From NCBI GenBank assembly GCA_020849475.1, contig JADLGE010000026.1:1-64000 (forward strand): a stretch of DNA of 64,000 bases. Direction: 5' to 3'. The translations under genes and the position numbers were made by a program. Shown here piece after piece: positions 26,234 to 35,350 of the stretch. The notes beneath the pieces are model-generated. The model did no database searches. It had not been told where the DNA came from and was given only the letters and a program-made list of their open reading frames with translations. This stretch comes from Gammaproteobacteria bacterium. Lineage in GTDB: Bacteria; Pseudomonadota; Gammaproteobacteria; Ga0077536. Position 1 is the first letter of the stretch. Each line of letters starts with the position of its first letter.

Positions 26234-26626
26234 ATGACATTTCAAGTGCGAGCGGTGCTCATGGCGTTGGCAATCTGGGGGCCAGCACAGGCGCAGGCCC
26301 AGGTACTGGACAGCGGGCAGATTCAGATGCTGCTCAATCAGGCCCAGGACATCGAAGGGTGCATGAGCGAGCTCGATGCCGCGGCAACCAATGCCTTGCG
26401 TGCTCGCAGTGAGCAGGTGACAGGGGAAATCGAGCGTCTGTGCAAGGCCGGCAAGCGCGACGAAGCGCAGGCCCGGGCCCTGGCTTTCGGTCGCGAGATG
26501 GCCGATTCGCCGGCCATGCAGAATCTCAAGGACTGTGCCGGGCCGCTTGGCGCGCTGCTGCCGGCGGCGCTGGCAAGCCTCAATGGCGATGCCAGCGACC
26601 AGCTGCAGGTGTACGACGTGCACTGA
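26234..26626 (+). CDS. Small secreted helical protein
   Basis: A 130-aa protein with a signal peptide (VRAVLMALAIWGPAQAQAQ). The mature part (LDSGQIQMLLNQAQDIEGCMSEL...) is predicted helical with two Cys (EGCMSEL, KDCAG) that could form a disulfide. No family is recognised. The frame is open from 26159, but ATG 26234 (MTFQVRAV) has GGGAG upstream at good spacing. It is divergent from the 26-aa gene; starts are 148 bp apart. Confidence 0.7.
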   Translation: MTFQVRAVLMALAIWGPAQAQAQVLDSGQIQMLLNQAQDIEGCMSELDAAATNALRARSEQVTGEIERLCKAGKRDEAQARALAFGREMADSPAMQNLKDCAGPLGALLPAALASLNGDASDQLQVYDVH

Positions 26627-26745
26627 GTCACGCCGATAGCGCACAGCAGTTGTGCCAGCCCGGGCCTTGTCGTCACGAAGCTTGAGCCCCATCTTCTGAT
26701 TGCCGATAAACAGCGTGTCAGCCTGGGCCTCGAGGACGAACGGCA

Positions 26746-27405
26746 ATGTTGAAGAGTTCTGAAGTCGAGACCAGCGTCGCATTACGGCCGAATCCGGTGC
26801 GCGCTGGCGAGTATCGCAAACTCGATAGCGCGGAGCGTCCGCTGCTGCGCGATCACCTGCTGCGCTTGAGTCCGGACGACCGCGCGCTGCGTTTTCTCTC
26901 CGAGGTCAGTGTCGAACACATCGAGCAGTACTGCGCCTGCGTCGATGAGCATTACCGAATCGTCATCGGCTATTTCGTCGCGGGTGTCATGCGTGGCGCG
27001 GGAGAAATCGTGTTCAATGCCGGCACCCCGTGGCGCGCCAGCTGTGAGGTGGCCTTGTCCGTCGAACGCGACTATCAGAATGGCGGCGTCGGTGCCGAGT
27101 TGTTGCGGCGTCTGCTGGTGCTGGCGCGCAACCGCGGCGTCAGTAAAGTCACGATGCTGTGCATGCGTAGTAACCGTCGTATGCAGAAGCTGGCCAGGAA
27201 GTTCGAAGGTGAACTGCACTTCGCCGCCGGCGACGTCGAGGGCACGCTCTATCCCCGTTGGCCTGACGCCGCATCGCTGTTCGAAGAATCCTGGGAGCAG
27301 GGCTGTGCGATGTTGAACCTGGTGTTCGGTCTCGCGCCCTCCACGCGCCGCAGCGAGCTTGAGACGCCCGTCACGAAAGTGCCTCCCACGTTCAGAAACG
27401 ATTAA
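26746..27405 (+). CDS. GNAT-family N-acetyltransferase
   Basis: A 219-aa GNAT-fold enzyme. Strand and acetyl-CoA motif region: CEVALSVERDYQNGGVGAELLRRLLVLARNRGVSKV (Q/GxxG-type pyrophosphate loop at YQNGGVGAEL). N-terminal DHLLRLSPDDRALRFLSEVS is typical of the PatZ-like/Gcn5-type subfamily that reads protein lysines. Substrate unknown. It stands alone between the secreted protein and the glycine-zipper gene. Confidence 0.85.
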   Translation: MLKSSEVETSVALRPNPVRAGEYRKLDSAERPLLRDHLLRLSPDDRALRFLSEVSVEHIEQYCACVDEHYRIVIGYFVAGVMRGAGEIVFNAGTPWRASCEVALSVERDYQNGGVGAELLRRLLVLARNRGVSKVTMLCMRSNRRMQKLARKFEGELHFAAGDVEGTLYPRWPDAASLFEESWEQGCAMLNLVFGLAPSTRRSELETPVTKVPPTFRND

Positions 27406-27490
27406 GTCCGCGAACCCTATCTTGCAACCACCCGGCGCGAACCCCGCGCCGGGTTGGACAGTGCCCGCATAGCGGGCCAAGGAGTTCGAA

Positions 27491-27985
27491 ATGCGTACCC
27501 ATGGCATAAACAAGATTCGCACCGTGAGCGCCTTGGGCGTGGGTGTGGCGTTGATGCTGAGCGCTGCCGGCGCCAGCGCCAGTGGTGGGTATCGCGGTCA
27601 TGGCCACGGCTATGGTCACGGTTACGGTCACCACGGCTACAACCGCGGCCCGGACGTGAACATCTCTTTCGGTGGCTATGGTGGATACGGCGGCGGCTAT
27701 GTGGCCTACCCGGCCTACGTGCCCGCGCCGACGGTGGTGTATCGCCAGACCTATGTGGTGCCGACCTACAGCTACCCGCAGCCGGTCTACAGCTACTCGG
27801 CGCCGAGCTATAGCTACTCGCAGCCCTACTACGGTGGTGGCTATGTGAGTCGCGGTCCGACCTTCGGCAATGCGGTCGGTGCCGCGGTCGGTGGCCTGGT
27901 GGGCTCGCAGATTGGTCACGGCTCCGGCAATGCGGCCGCGACCGCTGCCGGTGCGGTACTCGGCTTCATGCTGGGTGGTCAGTAA
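27491..27985 (+). CDS. Glycine-zipper 2TM-type surface protein
   Basis: A 164-aa exported protein. A signal peptide (ALGVGVALMLSAAGASA) is followed by a His/Gly/Tyr-rich low-complexity region (HGHGYGHGYGHHGY; GGYGGYGGGY), Tyr/Pro repeats (YSYPQPVYSYSAPSYSYSQP) and a C-terminal glycine zipper (FGNAVGAAVGGLVGSQIGHGSGNAAATAAGAVLGFMLGG). Such proteins sit in the outer membrane or periplasm; the His-rich part may bind metal, an inference. AAGGAG precedes the ATG and a terminator follows. Confidence 0.85.
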   Translation: MRTHGINKIRTVSALGVGVALMLSAAGASASGGYRGHGHGYGHGYGHHGYNRGPDVNISFGGYGGYGGGYVAYPAYVPAPTVVYRQTYVVPTYSYPQPVYSYSAPSYSYSQPYYGGGYVSRGPTFGNAVGAAVGGLVGSQIGHGSGNAAATAAGAVLGFMLGGQ

Positions 27986-28040
27986 GGGAATTGAATCGCT
28001 GAACGTCGTGACGACGTGCGGCATCTTCTAACGAAGAGTG

Positions 28041-28069
28041 GACGGCGCCTGCGGGCGCCGTCGGCTTTT
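28041..28069 (+). terminator. Intrinsic terminator of the glycine-zipper gene
   Basis: GACGGCGCC, loop TGCG, GGCGCCGTC-type stem followed by GGCTTTTG. It lies about 55 bp after the stop and marks the end of the plus-strand run before the convergent molybdenum hydroxylase operon. Confidence 0.8.
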
Positions 28070-28104
28070 GTAGAGCTTGGTCGCTTAATCAAAGCTTCGT
28101 GCAG

Positions 28105-28353
28105 TCAGCCGCCCTCGATGGCCGGCAAAAAATACACTTCGCTGTCGGGCCTGACCGCTTCCAGGTAAGGGTCCTGAAAGATTTCACCGTCGACCGCAAC
28201 CGCTGTCCCCGTACGTAGACGTTGCCCGATACCCGGGTAGCGCTGATCCAGGGCTTTGACCAGTGAGCGCACGTCGATGGCATCCACCTCGACGTGCGTT
28301 TCACCGTTGGCGAAGGCGCGTGCTGCGTCCAGCGGCAAGACAACCTTCGCCAC
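28105..28353 (-). CDS. MoaD/ThiS-like ubiquitin-fold protein in a molybdenum hydroxylase operon
   Basis: An 82-aa protein ending in AIEGG, the diglycine end used for thiocarboxylation in MoaD/ThiS proteins. Strands VVLPLDAARAFA, HVEVDAIDVRSLVKALDQRYPGIGQRL, AVAVDGEIFQDPYLEAV and SEVYFLPAI match the fold. The frame is open to 28509, within the Mo-subunit gene; GTG 28353 after GAGG is the likely start. It is the last gene of the operon, 13 bp after the Mo-subunit stop, and probably supplies sulfur for its cofactor (inference). Confidence 0.75.
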   Translation of the reverse strand: MAKVVLPLDAARAFANGETHVEVDAIDVRSLVKALDQRYPGIGQRLRTGTAVAVDGEIFQDPYLEAVRPDSEVYFLPAIEGG

Positions 28354-28366
28354 GGCCGTTCCGACC

Positions 28367-30658
28367 TCAGCCCTTGGACTGGATCTTCGCCAGCAGCTTG
28401 GGCGGCGAGATCGGCAACGAGTCGACGCGCTTGCCAATCGCATGGGACACCGCGTTGGCGACCGCTGCCAGCGGCGGCACGATGGGCACTTCACCGACGC
28501 CGCGCACACCGTAGGGATGACCCGGGTTCGGGCATTCCACCAGGATGGCGTCGATCATCGGCAGGTCTGAAGCGACCGGCACGCGGTAATCGAGGAAGCC
28601 GGTATTCAGCAGATTGCCTTCCTTGCTGTACACGTATTCCTCGTTCAGCGCCCAGCCTATGCCCTGCGCGGCGCCGCCTTGCAGCTGGCCTTCGACGTAG
28701 GACGGATGGATGGCGGTGCCGACGTCCTGGATGGCGGTATAGCGCAGCACCTTGACGTAACCCGTTTCCGGATCGACTTCGACGTCGCAGATATGCGTGC
28801 CGAAGCCCGGCCCGGCGCCGGCCGCGTTGATGTTGGCCTTGCCGCTGATCGGGCCGCCGGTCTTGCCGGCCATGCGCGCGATGTCGGCGATGGACAGCGG
28901 CTTGTACTTGTCGGTCTCGATGGCGACCGCCATGCCGTCTTTCCATTCGACCTGGTCGATATCGACTTCCCAGATCTTGGCGGCGCGTTGACGCAGCTGC
29001 TTGACGACGTCCTGTGCGGCTTCGACCACCGCCTTGCCGGTGGCGAAGGTGACGCGGCTGCCGCCGGTCAGGTCGCTGTAGGGCACCGATTCGGTGTCCG
29101 CCACCAACGGCTTGACGCGCGATACGTCGATGCCGAGCACTTCGGCCGTCATCATCGCCATCGAAGCGCGCGAACCGCCGATGTCGGGGTTGCCCTCGAC
29201 CACGATCACGGTGCCGTCTTCATTGAGTGCCACCGAGGCGCTGGAATTGCCGCCGATGTTGAACCAGAAACCCGACGCGATGCCGCGCCCCTGGTTGGGG
29301 CCGAGCGGGGTGTTCCAGTGCTTGGAAGCCTTGGCCGCCAGCAGGGTGTCTTCATAACCGATGGCCAGGAACTTCGGGCCGTAGGGCGCCTTGGTGCCTT
29401 CTTTCGCGGCGTTCTTCAAACGCAGCTCCAGCGGGCACATGCCGAGCTTGTCGGCCAGCATGTCCATGGTCGATTCGACGATGAAGGCCGCGACCGGCGC
29501 ACCCGGTGCGCGATAGGCGGCCGCCTTCGGACGGTTGACCACCACGTCGTAACCGACGGCGCGCATGTTCTTGATGTCGTAAGGGGTGGTGCCGGTCATG
29601 CACCCGAGCATCACCGGCGAGCCCGGGAAGGCGCCTGCCTCGTATTCCATTTCGAGGTCGGCGGCGGTGATGGTGCCGTCCTTCTTCGCGCCGATCTTGC
29701 AGCGGCCATGGCCGCCCGAGGTCGGGCCGGTGGCACGGAACACTTCGTCGCGGGTCATGACCATCTTGACCGGGCGACCGGACTTCTTGGCCAATGCCAC
29801 CGCCAGCGGTTCCAGGTAGACCACGGTCTTGCCGCCAAAGCCGCCGCCGATCTCGGCGGGAATGACCTTGATCTTGGAGATGTCCATGCCACACAGCTTG
29901 GCGACATAGGCACGCACCATGAACTGGCCCTGGCTGCTGGCCCACACCGTGGCCATGCCGTCGGCACTCATGCTGGCAACGCAGGCATGGGGCTCGATGT
30001 AACCCTGGTGCACGGTCTCGGTCGAGAATTCGTGTTCGACGATGACTTCCGCTTCGGCGAAGCCCGCGGCGAGATCGCCAAGCGCGAATTCGCTGCGCGC
30101 GGCGACGTTGGACGGCTTCTCCGGCGCCGGCTTCACGCCCTTGGTGATCTGACCTTCGTGCAGCAGCGGCGCTGTCGGGTCCATGGCCTGCTTCCAGGTC
30201 ATGACCGGCTTCAGTACTTGGTATTCGACTTCGATGAGCTCGGCGGCGCGCGCCGCGATCTCCGGCGTGGTGGCCGCCACGGCTGCGATCGCGTGGCCGT
30301 CATACAGCGCCTTCTTGCGCGCGATGACGGTCAGCGACATGTCGTGGAAGCTGACCGTCACTTCGCCGGCGGCGATGTCGCCGGGCCCGAGTTCGGGGAA
30401 GTCGGCGGCCGTGATCACGGCTTTCACACCCGGCAGGGCGAGGGCCTTCTTGACGTTGATGGACTTGATCTTGGCGTGCGCGTGCGGGCTGCGCACCACG
30501 CGGCCGTGAATCATGTCGGCGACGTTGAGGTCCGCGCCGAAATTGGCCTTGCCGGTGACCTTGTCGACGCCGTCCGGACGCACCGGACGGGTACCGATGA
30601 CGCGGTACTTGCCTTTGCCTTCGCCCAGCACCTTGTTCTGCTTTTCTTCGTTACCCAT
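28367..30658 (-). CDS. Molybdenum hydroxylase large (Mo-pterin) subunit, xanthine dehydrogenase family
   Basis: A 763-aa subunit. Landmarks of the aldehyde oxidase/xanthine dehydrogenase family: an N-terminal DGVDKVTGKANFGADL, EIGGGFGGKTVVYLEPLAVALA (pterin loop), AAAYRAPGAPVAAFIVEST, GGSRASMAMM and the catalytic Glu of RGVGEVPIVPP near the C-terminus. It holds the molybdopterin-cytosine dinucleotide; the other subunits carry FAD and 2Fe-2S. ATG 30658 has GAGGAG before it. The substrate is likely an aldehyde or N-heteroaromatic or aryl-CoA compound; CO dehydrogenase is unlikely as no VAYRCSFR-type motif was found. Confidence 0.9.
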   Translation of the reverse strand: MGNEEKQNKVLGEGKGKYRVIGTRPVRPDGVDKVTGKANFGADLNVADMIHGRVVRSPHAHAKIKSINVKKALALPGVKAVITAADFPELGPGDIAAGEVTVSFHDMSLTVIARKKALYDGHAIAAVAATTPEIAARAAELIEVEYQVLKPVMTWKQAMDPTAPLLHEGQITKGVKPAPEKPSNVAARSEFALGDLAAGFAEAEVIVEHEFSTETVHQGYIEPHACVASMSADGMATVWASSQGQFMVRAYVAKLCGMDISKIKVIPAEIGGGFGGKTVVYLEPLAVALAKKSGRPVKMVMTRDEVFRATGPTSGGHGRCKIGAKKDGTITAADLEMEYEAGAFPGSPVMLGCMTGTTPYDIKNMRAVGYDVVVNRPKAAAYRAPGAPVAAFIVESTMDMLADKLGMCPLELRLKNAAKEGTKAPYGPKFLAIGYEDTLLAAKASKHWNTPLGPNQGRGIASGFWFNIGGNSSASVALNEDGTVIVVEGNPDIGGSRASMAMMTAEVLGIDVSRVKPLVADTESVPYSDLTGGSRVTFATGKAVVEAAQDVVKQLRQRAAKIWEVDIDQVEWKDGMAVAIETDKYKPLSIADIARMAGKTGGPISGKANINAAGAGPGFGTHICDVEVDPETGYVKVLRYTAIQDVGTAIHPSYVEGQLQGGAAQGIGWALNEEYVYSKEGNLLNTGFLDYRVPVASDLPMIDAILVECPNPGHPYGVRGVGEVPIVPPLAAVANAVSHAIGKRVDSLPISPPKLLAKIQSKG

Positions 30659-30661
30659 GGT

Positions 30662-31138
30662 TCATGCTCCTCGCATTTCAGCAGCGGCGTTCATGACGGC
30701 CTTGATGATTTTGTCGTAGCCCGTGCAGCGGCACAGATTGCCGGCCAGCCAGTAGCGGGCTTCGGTCTCGGTCGGATTGGGATTCTTCTCCAGCAGCGCC
30801 TTGGTGGCGACGATGAAGCCCGGCGTGCAGATGCCGCATTGCAGAGCTGCTTCACTCAGGAAGTGCTTCTGGATGGTGTGCAACTGGTCGCCCTCGGCGA
30901 CGCCTTCGATGGTGTTGATGGTCGCGCCTTGCGCTTCCACGCCCAGCACCAGGCACGAGCACACCAGACGGTCGTTGACCATCACGCTGCAGGCGCCACA
31001 GTCACCGGAGCCACAGCCTTCCTTGCTGCCGGTGAGGTTCAGTTCGTCGCGCAGCACGTCCAGCAACGTCTGCTGGGTGTCGCACAGAAATTCAGCCGGG
31101 TCGCCATTGATGGTGGCGGAAATGTGATGCTTGCTCAT
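30662..31138 (-). CDS. Molybdenum hydroxylase 2Fe-2S subunit
   Basis: A 158-aa iron-sulfur subunit. The plant-type ferredoxin cluster is in GSKEGCGSGDCGACSVMV...CSC, and the second cluster in CGICTPGF and CRCTGYDKI. This is the standard pair of 2Fe-2S sites that pass electrons from the Mo center to FAD. It overlaps the FAD-subunit stop by 4 bp (ATGA) and ends 3 bp before the large-subunit ATG, showing one operon. Confidence 0.95.
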   Translation of the reverse strand: MSKHHISATINGDPAEFLCDTQQTLLDVLRDELNLTGSKEGCGSGDCGACSVMVNDRLVCSCLVLGVEAQGATINTIEGVAEGDQLHTIQKHFLSEAALQCGICTPGFIVATKALLEKNPNPTETEARYWLAGNLCRCTGYDKIIKAVMNAAAEMRGA

Positions 31139-32007
31139 GCGTTCTTCCTCGCGCGTTCGAGAGCGATAAGCGCCGCACGGCGCGCCAATACGCCGGCGAC
31201 CTTGGTGCGGAATTCAATGGTGCCGCGTTTGTCGTCGATGGGGTCGCAGGCGGCACTGGCGGCAGCGGCCAGCGCATCGAGTGCGGCGTCATCGACCTTG
31301 GTGCCAACGAGCGCCTTGGCGGCGGCCTTGACCAGCAGGGGTTTGGGCGCGACCGCACCCAGGGCCACGCGCGCATCGGTGCACACGCCCTTGGCGTCGA
31401 GCGTCAGATTGACGGCGGCGCCGACCACGGCGATGTCCATTTCAGTCCGCGGAATGAATCGCAGGTAGGCATCGCCCGAACGCTTGGCGCGCTTGGGCAG
31501 GTTGATGCTGACCACGAATTCCGACGGCTTCAAGGAGGTCTTACCCGGGCCGGTGACGATGTCTTCGACCTTGGCTTCGCGCGTGCCCTTGGCACCGGCG
31601 ATGGTGACGGTGGCGCCGGCAGCGATCATGCCCGGCACGCTGTCGGCGGCCGGCGAGCCGTTGCACAGGTTGCCGCCCAGCGAGGCGCGGCCCTGGATCT
31701 GGGTCGAACCGATCAGTTCGAAGCCTTCCAGCACGCCCGGCCAGGTGGCTCGGAAATCGTCGCTCTCGCCCAGTTCGGCGCCGGACACCGCCGCGCCGAT
31801 ACGGTAGCCGCCCTTGTCCTTCTTGACCTTGCGCAGCTCGGGAATGTGCTTGATATCGACCAGCGTGTTGGCGTTCACACGCCCGGCGCGCAGTTGCACC
31901 AGCAGATCGGTTCCGCCTGCGAGTACCTTGGCTTTGCCCTTCGCGGCATCGAGTGCCTTGACGGCGGCAGCCACGGTCGCGGGCGCGGCATATTGGATTT
32001 CGGCCAC
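31135..32007 (-). CDS. Molybdenum hydroxylase FAD-binding subunit
   Basis: A 290-aa CoxM/CutM-type subunit. Landmarks: KVLAGGTDLLVQLRAGRVNANTLVDI (FAD loop) and STQIQGRASLGGNLCNGSPAADSVPGMIAAGA, with AKVEDIVTGPGKTSL-like middle and a C-terminal helical domain. It uses a GTG start at 32007 with GGGGAG before it. It is first in the operon FAD-2Fe2S-Mo-MoaD. A perfect inverted repeat lies 42 bp upstream. Confidence 0.93.
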   Translation of the reverse strand: MAEIQYAAPATVAAAVKALDAAKGKAKVLAGGTDLLVQLRAGRVNANTLVDIKHIPELRKVKKDKGGYRIGAAVSGAELGESDDFRATWPGVLEGFELIGSTQIQGRASLGGNLCNGSPAADSVPGMIAAGATVTIAGAKGTREAKVEDIVTGPGKTSLKPSEFVVSINLPKRAKRSGDAYLRFIPRTEMDIAVVGAAVNLTLDAKGVCTDARVALGAVAPKPLLVKAAAKALVGTKVDDAALDALAAAASAACDPIDDKRGTIEFRTKVAGVLARRAALIALERARKNA

Positions 32008-32048
32008 GTCTCCCCCTTTGGAGTTCTTAGGTTCGTGAAAGTCTCATT

Positions 32049-32066
32049 GTCACACGCGAGTGTGAC
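32049..32066 (-). promoter_or_regulatory. Inverted repeat upstream of molybdenum hydroxylase operon
   Basis: GTCACAC-GCGA-GTGTGAC: perfect 7-bp arms, 4-bp spacer, in the 98 bp between the acyl-CoA dehydrogenase stop and the FAD-subunit start. The layout suggests a dimer-bound operator; the binding protein is not in the window. Confidence 0.5.
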
Positions 32067-32105
32067 CTCTGTTAGTCGTTGGTGCCTGCATATTTGTCTC
32101 GGGCT

Positions 32106-34457
32106 TCACGCCCCCGGCAAACGCAGTACCCCCTTGGCGATGATATTGCGCTGGATCTCGTTCGAGCCGCCGTAGATGGTGGCCGGCCGCGCGTTGTAGA
32201 ACTGGCTCATGACGTCCACCTGCGCGCCGTTGAAATCGAGTTTGCCCAGGGTCGCTCCGTGGGCGCCCGCCGCTTCGATCATCAACTCACTGAGCCGGGC
32301 GAAGGTCTCGGTCGCCCAGATCTTGAGCAGCGAGACATCCGGTCCCAAGGGCTCGCCGCGTCGCACGATGGCGGCGAAATGCTGGTAGATGCTTTCGAGG
32401 TCCAGCACGTCGAGTTTCAAGCGTGTGAGGCGTTCGGCGAAGGCCGCGTCATCGCACAGATTGCAGGCCTCGGCGAGCGCTTCGAGGCGCATCAAGGCGT
32501 ATTGTGATTGTTTCGGGCTGCCGATGAAAATACGCTCGAAAGTGAGTAGGGCCTTGGCAATCGTCCAGCCTTGGTTCAAGCCGCCGACCAGACAGTTGGC
32601 GGGCACGCGCACGTTGTCGAGGAATACCTCGCAGAATTCTTCGTGGCCGGCGATGTTGCGTATCGGGCGGATGGTCACGCCCGGCTGGTCGAGATCGATC
32701 AAAAAGAAGCTGATGCCTTCCTGCTGCTTGCCGCTCTTGTTGGTGCGCGCCAGGCAGAACATGTGGGTCGCGTCCTGGGCGAGGGTGGTCCAGGTCTTCT
32801 GGCCGTTGATGACGAATTCGTCGCCGTCGGGCAGCGCCTCGGTCTTGAGGCTGGCGAGATCGGAGCCGGCGTTGGGCTCGGAATAGCCCTGGCACCAGAT
32901 CTCTTCGCCGGCCAGGATCTTCGGCAGATAGCGCGCGCGCTGCTCAGCCGTGCCATGTCGAATCAGCAGCGGCCCGACCATCTGGATGCCCATGTCGGGC
33001 GCGCGACCGATGCCCCAGCGTTCCTGCTCCTCGATGAAGATCAGGAGTTTGGACGGCGACAGGCCCATGCCGCCGTGCTCGGCCGGCCACGCCGGCGCCA
33101 CCCAGCCCTGGCGCGACAGCTTGAGATACCACGGTTTGATTTCGGCCCAGCGCGGACGGCGCGACGGATAGCGCATGTCGGCCGGATATTCCGCTTCGAA
33201 CCAGCGCCGCACGATGGCGCGGAAGTCCTCGTCGCCGATGCCGTCCCATTGGCCATTGGCCGGCGCGGCGGGCACGTTTGCTGCGTGGCCCGCATCATCT
33301 TCGAGGCTGCCGCTGACGAGGCCTGCCAGACGACGGCCGTGGAAGGGGGTGTTGCCGTAGCGCGCCGCCAGCACCAGCGCGCGGTTCAGATACAGTCCGA
33401 CATCGCATTCATCGGTGTAGCCGATACCGCCATGCAACTGCACCGCTTGGCGCGCGATCATGAGCGCCGCTTCGTTGGCGCGGTACTTGGCACGGCTGGC
33501 GGCGCGGGCGCGGGCGCTGTCGTCGCCAGCCGCGTCGAAGTCGCGCAGTGCTTCGTCGACCACCGCCGCGGCCAGGGCCTGCTGGATGTAGAGATCGACC
33601 GCGCGATGCTGCAAGGCCTGGAAGCTGCCGATGGGCTTGCCGAACTGCTGGCGGGTGCGCAGGTAGTCGATGGTGATATCAAAAATCTGTTCGGCGAGGC
33701 CCACCATGTAGCTGGCGCTCGCCAGGCGCGACAGTTCACGCGCCGCCTTAAGCGCGGCGCTGGCGGCGGCGCCCCGTGCCAGCACGGCGTCGGCGTCGAT
33801 GACGACGTCGCGGCAGGCGAGGGTGGCTGCCTGCGTGCCATCGGCGAGACTGCGTGCGCTCAATGTCAGACCAGCGACATCGCGCGCGCAGCACACCACC
33901 GCCGCTTCGTTATCCAGGGTCACGTTCAACAGGAAGCCGTCGACGTCGGTCGCCAGCGGCAGGTCGGCCACTTCGCCCTTCAATACATAGCCGCCGTTGG
34001 CGCTGCGCGCCTCGATACCGCGCGGCGCGCGCGAGGCGAATTCAGCATCTTCGGCCAGCGCGCATACCAGCACCGACGAGCCTTCGATGACTTTGCCCAG
34101 CATGGCATGGGCCGTCGCGCTGTCGCAGGCGCTCAGCATGGCCACCGCGCCGACGCCGCTCTCGATCATCGGCTCCGGCGCCAGCACCCGTCCCAATTGG
34201 CGACACACCGCGCCCACCGCTTGCGCGCCGAGGCCGAGACCACCGGCGGCTTCCGGCGCGAGGATGCCGGCCCAGCCGAGTTCGCACATCTCGCTCCACA
34301 GCTTGCGGTCGAAGGCCGGGCTCGCGCCGCGCAGCGCGCGCAGGCGCGTGACTTCCAGGGAACGGCGACAGAAGTCGGCGGCGCTGTCGCGCAGCATGTC
34401 GAGCATCTCAAAAGCCTCGTTGTCAGTGGGCACGGCGGCGTGCGCGGAATTGCTCAT
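32106..34457 (-). CDS. Two-domain (fused) acyl-CoA dehydrogenase
   Basis: A 783-aa fusion of two acyl-CoA dehydrogenase domains, twice the usual size. The first (about 1-375) has LGWAGILAPEAAGGLGLG and QLHGGIGYTDECDVGLYLNRA; the second (about 400-783) has GYSEPNAGSDLASLKT, DEFVINGQKTWTT and the C-terminal TIYGGSNEIQRNIIAKGVL. In the second the usual Glu is Gly (IYGGSNEI), as in FadE-type enzymes of steroid and related side-chain degradation. ATG 34457 has TGGAG upstream. It is divergent from the enoyl-CoA hydratase at 34574. Confidence 0.88.
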   Translation of the reverse strand: MSNSAHAAVPTDNEAFEMLDMLRDSAADFCRRSLEVTRLRALRGASPAFDRKLWSEMCELGWAGILAPEAAGGLGLGAQAVGAVCRQLGRVLAPEPMIESGVGAVAMLSACDSATAHAMLGKVIEGSSVLVCALAEDAEFASRAPRGIEARSANGGYVLKGEVADLPLATDVDGFLLNVTLDNEAAVVCCARDVAGLTLSARSLADGTQAATLACRDVVIDADAVLARGAAASAALKAARELSRLASASYMVGLAEQIFDITIDYLRTRQQFGKPIGSFQALQHRAVDLYIQQALAAAVVDEALRDFDAAGDDSARARAASRAKYRANEAALMIARQAVQLHGGIGYTDECDVGLYLNRALVLAARYGNTPFHGRRLAGLVSGSLEDDAGHAANVPAAPANGQWDGIGDEDFRAIVRRWFEAEYPADMRYPSRRPRWAEIKPWYLKLSRQGWVAPAWPAEHGGMGLSPSKLLIFIEEQERWGIGRAPDMGIQMVGPLLIRHGTAEQRARYLPKILAGEEIWCQGYSEPNAGSDLASLKTEALPDGDEFVINGQKTWTTLAQDATHMFCLARTNKSGKQQEGISFFLIDLDQPGVTIRPIRNIAGHEEFCEVFLDNVRVPANCLVGGLNQGWTIAKALLTFERIFIGSPKQSQYALMRLEALAEACNLCDDAAFAERLTRLKLDVLDLESIYQHFAAIVRRGEPLGPDVSLLKIWATETFARLSELMIEAAGAHGATLGKLDFNGAQVDVMSQFYNARPATIYGGSNEIQRNIIAKGVLRLPGA

Positions 34458-34573
34458 GGCGGGAAACTCCAAGATCGGGGGTCGAAACCGGGTAGGTCAG
34501 CGATGATAAAGTGCCGGGCAGTACAAAGAAACGCTGCGTGTCCGCGCCGCGCCATAGCCATGCAGGGGAAGTC

Positions 34574-35350
34574 ATGCAGCCACAACTCGTCAAGCTCGAC
34601 ATCGTCGAGGATTTCATCGCCGTCGTGCGGTTCGCCAATCCGCCGGTCAATGCCCACAGCCAGCAATTGCTGGAAGAAACCGCCTACGTGTTCGACACCA
34701 TAAGCGACCGCGACGACATCCGCGTCGCGATCCTGACCGGCGACGGCAAGACCTTCTGCGCCGGCGCCGACATCAAGGAGCGCGTCGGCACGGTGGCCGA
34801 GGCCGGCGGCCATTGGCAGCGCAGCCGCCGCGCGCGCGAGGCCTATCACAGCATCATGGAATGCCGTAAGCCGGTCATCGCCGCCATCAATGGCGTGGCC
34901 CTGGGGGGCGGGCTGGCCTTCGTCGCCTCCTGCGACATCCTGGTAGCGGCCGAGACTGCCTGCATCGGCCTGCCGGAAATCGACGTTGGCCTGCTGGGCG
35001 GCGGTCGCCATGCGCAGCGTCTTTTCGGTCACTCGCGGCTGCGCCGCATGATGCTGACCGGCATGCGCGTGTACGGCCCGGAACTCTATCGCCTGGGCGT
35101 CGTTGAAGCCTCGGTGCCGCTGCCCGAACTCATGGAAACGGCGCTGGTCATCGCGCGCGAAATCGCCGGCAAGAGCCCGCTCGCGATTGGTCTGGCCAAG
35201 CATGCGCTCAACAACATCGAAGAGATGACCCTGCGTGACGGCTATCGCTTCGAACAGACCATGACCGGCCAGTTGAGCAAGACCGAAGACTCCAAGGAAG
35301 CAATGCGCGCCTTCGTCGAAAAGCGCAAGCCGGTGTTTCGCGGTCAATGA
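34574..35350 (+). CDS. Enoyl-CoA hydratase/isomerase (crotonase family)
   Basis: A 258-aa crotonase-fold protein with VVRFANPPVNAHSQQLL, the oxyanion FCAGADIKERVG and CRKPVIAAINGVALGGGLAFVAS. ATG 34574 follows AGGGGA; the frame opens earlier but lacks homology. It is divergent from the fused acyl-CoA dehydrogenase and its stop overlaps the selA start (ATGA), an odd pairing of catabolic and translation genes in one unit. Confidence 0.9.
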   Translation: MQPQLVKLDIVEDFIAVVRFANPPVNAHSQQLLEETAYVFDTISDRDDIRVAILTGDGKTFCAGADIKERVGTVAEAGGHWQRSRRAREAYHSIMECRKPVIAAINGVALGGGLAFVASCDILVAAETACIGLPEIDVGLLGGGRHAQRLFGHSRLRRMMLTGMRVYGPELYRLGVVEASVPLPELMETALVIAREIAGKSPLAIGLAKHALNNIEEMTLRDGYRFEQTMTGQLSKTEDSKEAMRAFVEKRKPVFRGQ

